A DNA stretch of 64,000 nt from CAG-964 sp902789345 (lineage in GTDB: Bacteria > Bacillota > Clostridia > Oscillospirales > Acutalibacteraceae). Every line of letters starts with the position of its first letter. The stretch's first letter is position 1. This document shows positions 61,282 to 64,000 of the stretch, in pieces. The position numbers and the translations under genes were made by a program. The stretch is from assembly GCA_052117325.1 (NCBI GenBank), contig JBQKJJ010000002.1; one strand, written 5' to 3'. Under the pieces are notes generated by a model that worked only from the letters and a program-made list of their open reading frames with translations, had not been told where the DNA came from and did not search any database.

Positions 61282-61950
61282 TTACAAGCTGCTTATTACC
61301 CGACGGATATTTCCGTCAAATTCAAATGGGCTTAAGCACCCTCCTTTTAAAATATACAGGCTGTCACAAAGCTCTATTTCCTGAATTTCGTGAGTAGCAA
61401 TTATAATAATTCCCCCTGCTGACTTAAACGCTCTTAAATAATCATAAATATTTTCCTTGCACACAAGGTCAAGTGCAGCTGTAGGCTCGTCAAGCAAAAT
61501 AATTCCTGGTCTGCCTGCAACGGCACAGCCTATAGACAAGCGCTTTTTCATTCCGCCGGAAAGCTTGCTGACAGGCTTTTTAAGAAAATCATTTATACCC
61601 AGCACATTTAAAACCCCCGACTGAAGCTCTGCTTTAAGGTCGGCTTTTTTGTACCACATACGCAAATTATCATACGCAGTCAGCTCCTCTATAAGAGGTG
61701 TACCCTGCGGTACATAACCAAGAACAGCATTTCGCACCTTGCTGTTTTTCAGCATATTTACATTATCGCACAAAAACTCACCGCTGTTTGCCTTTGAAAC
61801 GCCGCTAAGTATATTAAGCAGTGTGGATTTTCCGCTGCCGTTGGCACCAATAATTCCTATACACATACCGCTTTGAGCGTTAAAGGACACATTATTAAGC
61901 ACCTGCTTTTTTCTGTAGCTCTTGCATATATTAGAAACCTTTATTTCCAC
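61282..61950 (-). CDS. ABC transporter ATP-binding protein
   Basis: 222 residues, energising the two permeases downstream. Walker A IIGANGSGKST, signature LSGGMKKRLSIGCA, Walker B GIILLDEPTAAL and H-loop IIATHEI are intact. Start GTG 61950 has AAGGA about 9 nt upstream. First gene of the three-gene exporter; the sequence preceding it holds the terminator of the upstream gene but no clear promoter was identified. Confidence 0.92.
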   Translation of the reverse strand: MEIKVSNICKSYRKKQVLNNVSFNAQSGMCIGIIGANGSGKSTLLNILSGVSKANSGEFLCDNVNMLKNSKVRNAVLGYVPQGTPLIEELTAYDNLRMWYKKADLKAELQSGVLNVLGINDFLKKPVSKLSGGMKKRLSIGCAVAGRPGIILLDEPTAALDLVCKENIYDYLRAFKSAGGIIIIATHEIQEIELCDSLYILKGGCLSPFEFDGNIRRVISSL

Positions 61951-62017
61951 CTGACAATTCCTTTCCGCTGTTTAACACTAAAAATTAAAGTGTTGCCTGT
62001 CATTATTAACTCAGCAA

Positions 62018-62043
62018 GGGGCATCAGTAATTTCTGATACCCC
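62018..62043 (-). terminator. hairpin after the proline/glutamine-repeat gene
   Basis: GGGGCATCAG/CTGATACCCC with a 6 nt loop, 20 nt after the stop at 62063. The T-tail is poor, so it may only reduce read-through into the ABC genes. Confidence 0.5.
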
Positions 62044-62062
62044 CTGTATGTTTTATATTATT

Positions 62063-64000
62063 TTAACCATTATAAGATAAGCCGTAGTCGTAATCATCAC
62101 TGTATGACCTAGGTGCCATACTGTAAAAAGTAGAATCGCCAAGATCTTCTATATCAACGCCGGATTCATTAATATTACCCATTATCTCGTCATTATTAAC
62201 AGATTCCTGCCATCTTGACATATCCTCACTGTCGTCGGCATTGTAGTAATTCTTTGGTGCGTTTTTAACCTCTTTTGCCTGTGACACCTCAACTTTAGAG
62301 GAAACTGTAATTAATTCATCACTGCCGGCAAACACCTTTGTAGTTACATCACTTTTTGCGCCGCTGCGGTTTATGTCAAGCTCTACAGACAAGGTAGAAA
62401 GCAGTGCGTCTACCGCATAGCCGTTACTTCCTGTTAGCTTCACACCTGTGTAATTACTTAGCATTTTAAATTCCGGTTTATTTGCTGTACTGCTTAGGAA
62501 ATCGTATGATGACTTGTTATATTCACTTCCTAAGGAAATTTTAACCTTACCGGATGTGCTGTTGGTGTCTGAAACAAAATCCTGAACTGCAAGGTCAAGA
62601 ATTTCGTTTCCATCTGTTTTTACAGTAAATGTACCTGTAAGCTTGCCCCAGCTTTTTTTGCCGCTGCCTGAAATCTCGTAGGTTGTACTGCCGTCAAAGT
62701 TACAGCTAAACAGGTATCCGCAGGAATCGCCGTTTTGTGGCTCTAAAAAACTAATGCTTACACCCTGGCTGTCACTTTGTTCAAGCGCTCTGCCTACAAC
62801 ATTACCCACATTGTCAACCCATACCTTGTAGGTAAAACCGGTATCTGCAGAACTGCTGTTTTTAATATCTTCAAGCTGTTCCAATGCATCGTCTATGCTT
62901 TTTTGGTAATCTTTTTTATCATAACTGCTGCTGTATGCCTTTACAATAGCCATAACATCGCTGTCGGTTTTTGCGGATTTCAGCACAGCTGTAAACATAT
63001 TTACATAATCGTTCTTGTCAATGTCTGCCGTTAGAAGTGTGCAGTTTTGTGAAACACTGCCTACAGTCAGAGTTTCACTGCTCTTTTGTACCTCACCAAT
63101 GTTATCCGACATAAGCTTTGCATATTTCTTCATTACCTTATTAATCTGTTCAGGTGTAGGCAGCTCTTCATATTCAGAAAAAGCGTTTGAACCATAACTG
63201 CCGTAATCCGAAGAATCAAGGTCGTAGCAAATATAATCTTTACTTAGCTCCGGTACTTGGAAATACATTTTTTGTGCGTCTGAATCCAGAATTAAATTTG
63301 CTGTTGCTATAGAAGTGTCGTTCAGCTTAAACTCCATATCACCGGAAGACTTGCCGTTTTTGTTGCTCATATTATAATTTACAGAGGCACTGTCTATGCT
63401 CTTAAGCAGCTTTGACACCTTCTTTGAATCTGACGATGACATTGAGGATTCAACAATATCTGCCAGCTTTTCACCGGTTTTTATGGTATATTCAGAGTCT
63501 ATGCTTTTGTCCTTAGTTTGTGAAAATTGCATATTGTATGTACCTTTGTCAATGCTTTGACCAAGGCTTTCATTTTCTACAAAAGAGTAATAATCCTTTG
63601 GAGATGAAAAATTTGCTCGGAAAAAGTTTGATATTGCAGGGAAGAACACCCATACCACTGCAACAATGGCAACAAGCAACACTGCTAAAGTCACAAGAAT
63701 TATCGGCATTTTAGAGCCTTTCTTCTTGCCTTCACTGCCATTAACATAATTTTGCAAATTACCGTTGTATGCAGGTGCTACTGCTGCAGCAGCTGCCTGA
63801 GCAGGATTGCCAACCCCATTTTGATATGCATTGTCACCATAGCCCATATTATTTTCCTGTGCAGGCTGTTGGTTTTGTACTGCGCCGACCTCATTCGGCT
63901 GTGGGTTGTAGTCCTGTGCCTGTGTTGGTTGCTGGTTTTGTACTGCACCGGCTTCACTTGGCTGTGGGTTATAGCCCTGTGCCTGTGTTGGTTGCTGGTT
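62063..64000 (-). CDS. membrane protein with Pro/Gln-rich N-terminal repeats (partial, open at right edge)
   Basis: The frame is open from the window edge at 64000 through 62063, so the start lies outside; ATG 63847 is internal. Visible order: two and a half repeats rich in Gln/Pro, an Ala/Asn-rich link, a short Lys-rich patch (GSEGKKKGSKMP), one transmembrane helix (IILVTLAVLLVAIVAVVWVF) and an extracellular domain of about 530 residues rich in Ser/Asp/Lys. This suits a surface protein whose disordered N-terminus is cytoplasmic, perhaps with a zinc ribbon beyond the edge as in many clostridial proteins of this build. No enzymatic motif seen; function unknown. Confidence 0.85.
   Translation of the reverse strand, partial: NQQPTQAQGYNPQPSEAGAVQNQQPTQAQDYNPQPNEVGAVQNQQPAQENNMGYGDNAYQNGVGNPAQAAAAAVAPAYNGNLQNYVNGSEGKKKGSKMPIILVTLAVLLVAIVAVVWVFFPAISNFFRANFSSPKDYYSFVENESLGQSIDKGTYNMQFSQTKDKSIDSEYTIKTGEKLADIVESSMSSSDSKKVSKLLKSIDSASVNYNMSNKNGKSSGDMEFKLNDTSIATANLILDSDAQKMYFQVPELSKDYICYDLDSSDYGSYGSNAFSEYEELPTPEQINKVMKKYAKLMSDNIGEVQKSSETLTVGSVSQNCTLLTADIDKNDYVNMFTAVLKSAKTDSDVMAIVKAYSSSYDKKDYQKSIDDALEQLEDIKNSSSADTGFTYKVWVDNVGNVVGRALEQSDSQGVSISFLEPQNGDSCGYLFSCNFDGSTTYEISGSGKKSWGKLTGTFTVKTDGNEILDLAVQDFVSDTNSTSGKVKISLGSEYNKSSYDFLSSTANKPEFKMLSNYTGVKLTGSNGYAVDALLSTLSVELDINRSGAKSDVTTKVFAGSDELITVSSKVEVSQAKEVKNAPKNYYNADDSEDMSRWQESVNNDEIMGNINESGVDIEDLGDSTFYSMAPRSYSDDYDYGLSYNG
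63875..64000 (-). repeat. 63 bp tandem repeats in the N-terminal coding part
   Basis: Two full 63 bp units (64000-63938 and 63937-63875) encode 21 residues each, NQQPTQAQ, G or D, YNPQP, S or N, E, A or V, GAVQ; a partial third unit begins at 63874. The array continues beyond the window. Confidence 0.85.

Noticed and set aside
1..64000. CRISPR arrays, tRNA, rRNA, T-box or known riboswitches
   Set aside because: Intergenic regions were read for regular spacers, cloverleaf ends and leader motifs; none was found. A covariance-model search would be decisive for small RNAs.

Overview
The window reads as chromosomal DNA of a low-GC, Gram-positive anaerobe of the class Clostridia, most likely an Oscillospiraceae/Ruminococcaceae-type gut bacterium. 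The grounds are strong AGGAGG-type ribosome binding sites, a spoVAE sporulation gene, a MecA-type adaptor, LuxS, a split-type rpoB/rpoC pair, proteins of clostridial families (DUF6062, DUF6512, DUF1275), and TTGACA/TATAAT promoters with frequent extended -10 (TGn) elements. No rRNA, tRNA, CRISPR array, intact insertion sequence or integrase was found.

Layout. 1-14.4 kb is mostly on the + strand: murF; orphan spoVAE (-); a sugar O-acetyltransferase; a complete pantothenate operon (DUF2520/PanG-type reductase, panB, panC, panD) followed by recQ; a three-gene bacteriocin-type ABC exporter locus behind a leader terminator; then an EamA transporter, luxS and a YoaK-like membrane protein. 14.6-24 kb is accessory or mixed and mostly on the - strand: a Ser/Asp-repeat membrane protein, a SAP-domain protein, an AraC/GyrI regulator, and a patchy island (about 17.5-20.7 kb: unknown gene, CPBP protease, RlmD C-terminal fragment, degenerate CPBP protein) directly 3' of an intact rlmD-like methyltransferase gene. 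PAP2, DUF6062 and an OGG-type glycosylase follow.

24.3-48.2 kb is core and on the - strand: rpoB-rpoC with their own strong promoter and no ribosomal protein neighbours, an ABC-F protein, a GH13 glucosidase, an amidohydrolase, mecA-like (+), an operon of rlmB, a very large degenerate P-type-ATPase-like protein and rpe, then glycolysis (pgk, tpiA, gpmI) and trmL. A gene-free stretch at 43.3-43.8 kb carries a cluster of DnaA-box-like sequences.

48.3-64 kb holds a small membrane protein, mnmA, a full arginine operon (argG-argH-argC-argB-GNAT-argD-argF) with ARG-box-like operators, a divergent flavin reductase/SDR pair, a three-gene ABC-2 exporter, and a membrane protein with proline/glutamine-rich tandem repeats that runs off the right edge.

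The least explained items are the pseudo-P-type ATPase with its 500-residue charged N-terminal region, the attenuator-led ABC locus, the rlmD-associated island, the DnaA-box-like cluster and the arginine operon that lacks argJ and argA but contains a GNAT gene. Functions are family assignments read from motifs; none was confirmed by a search.
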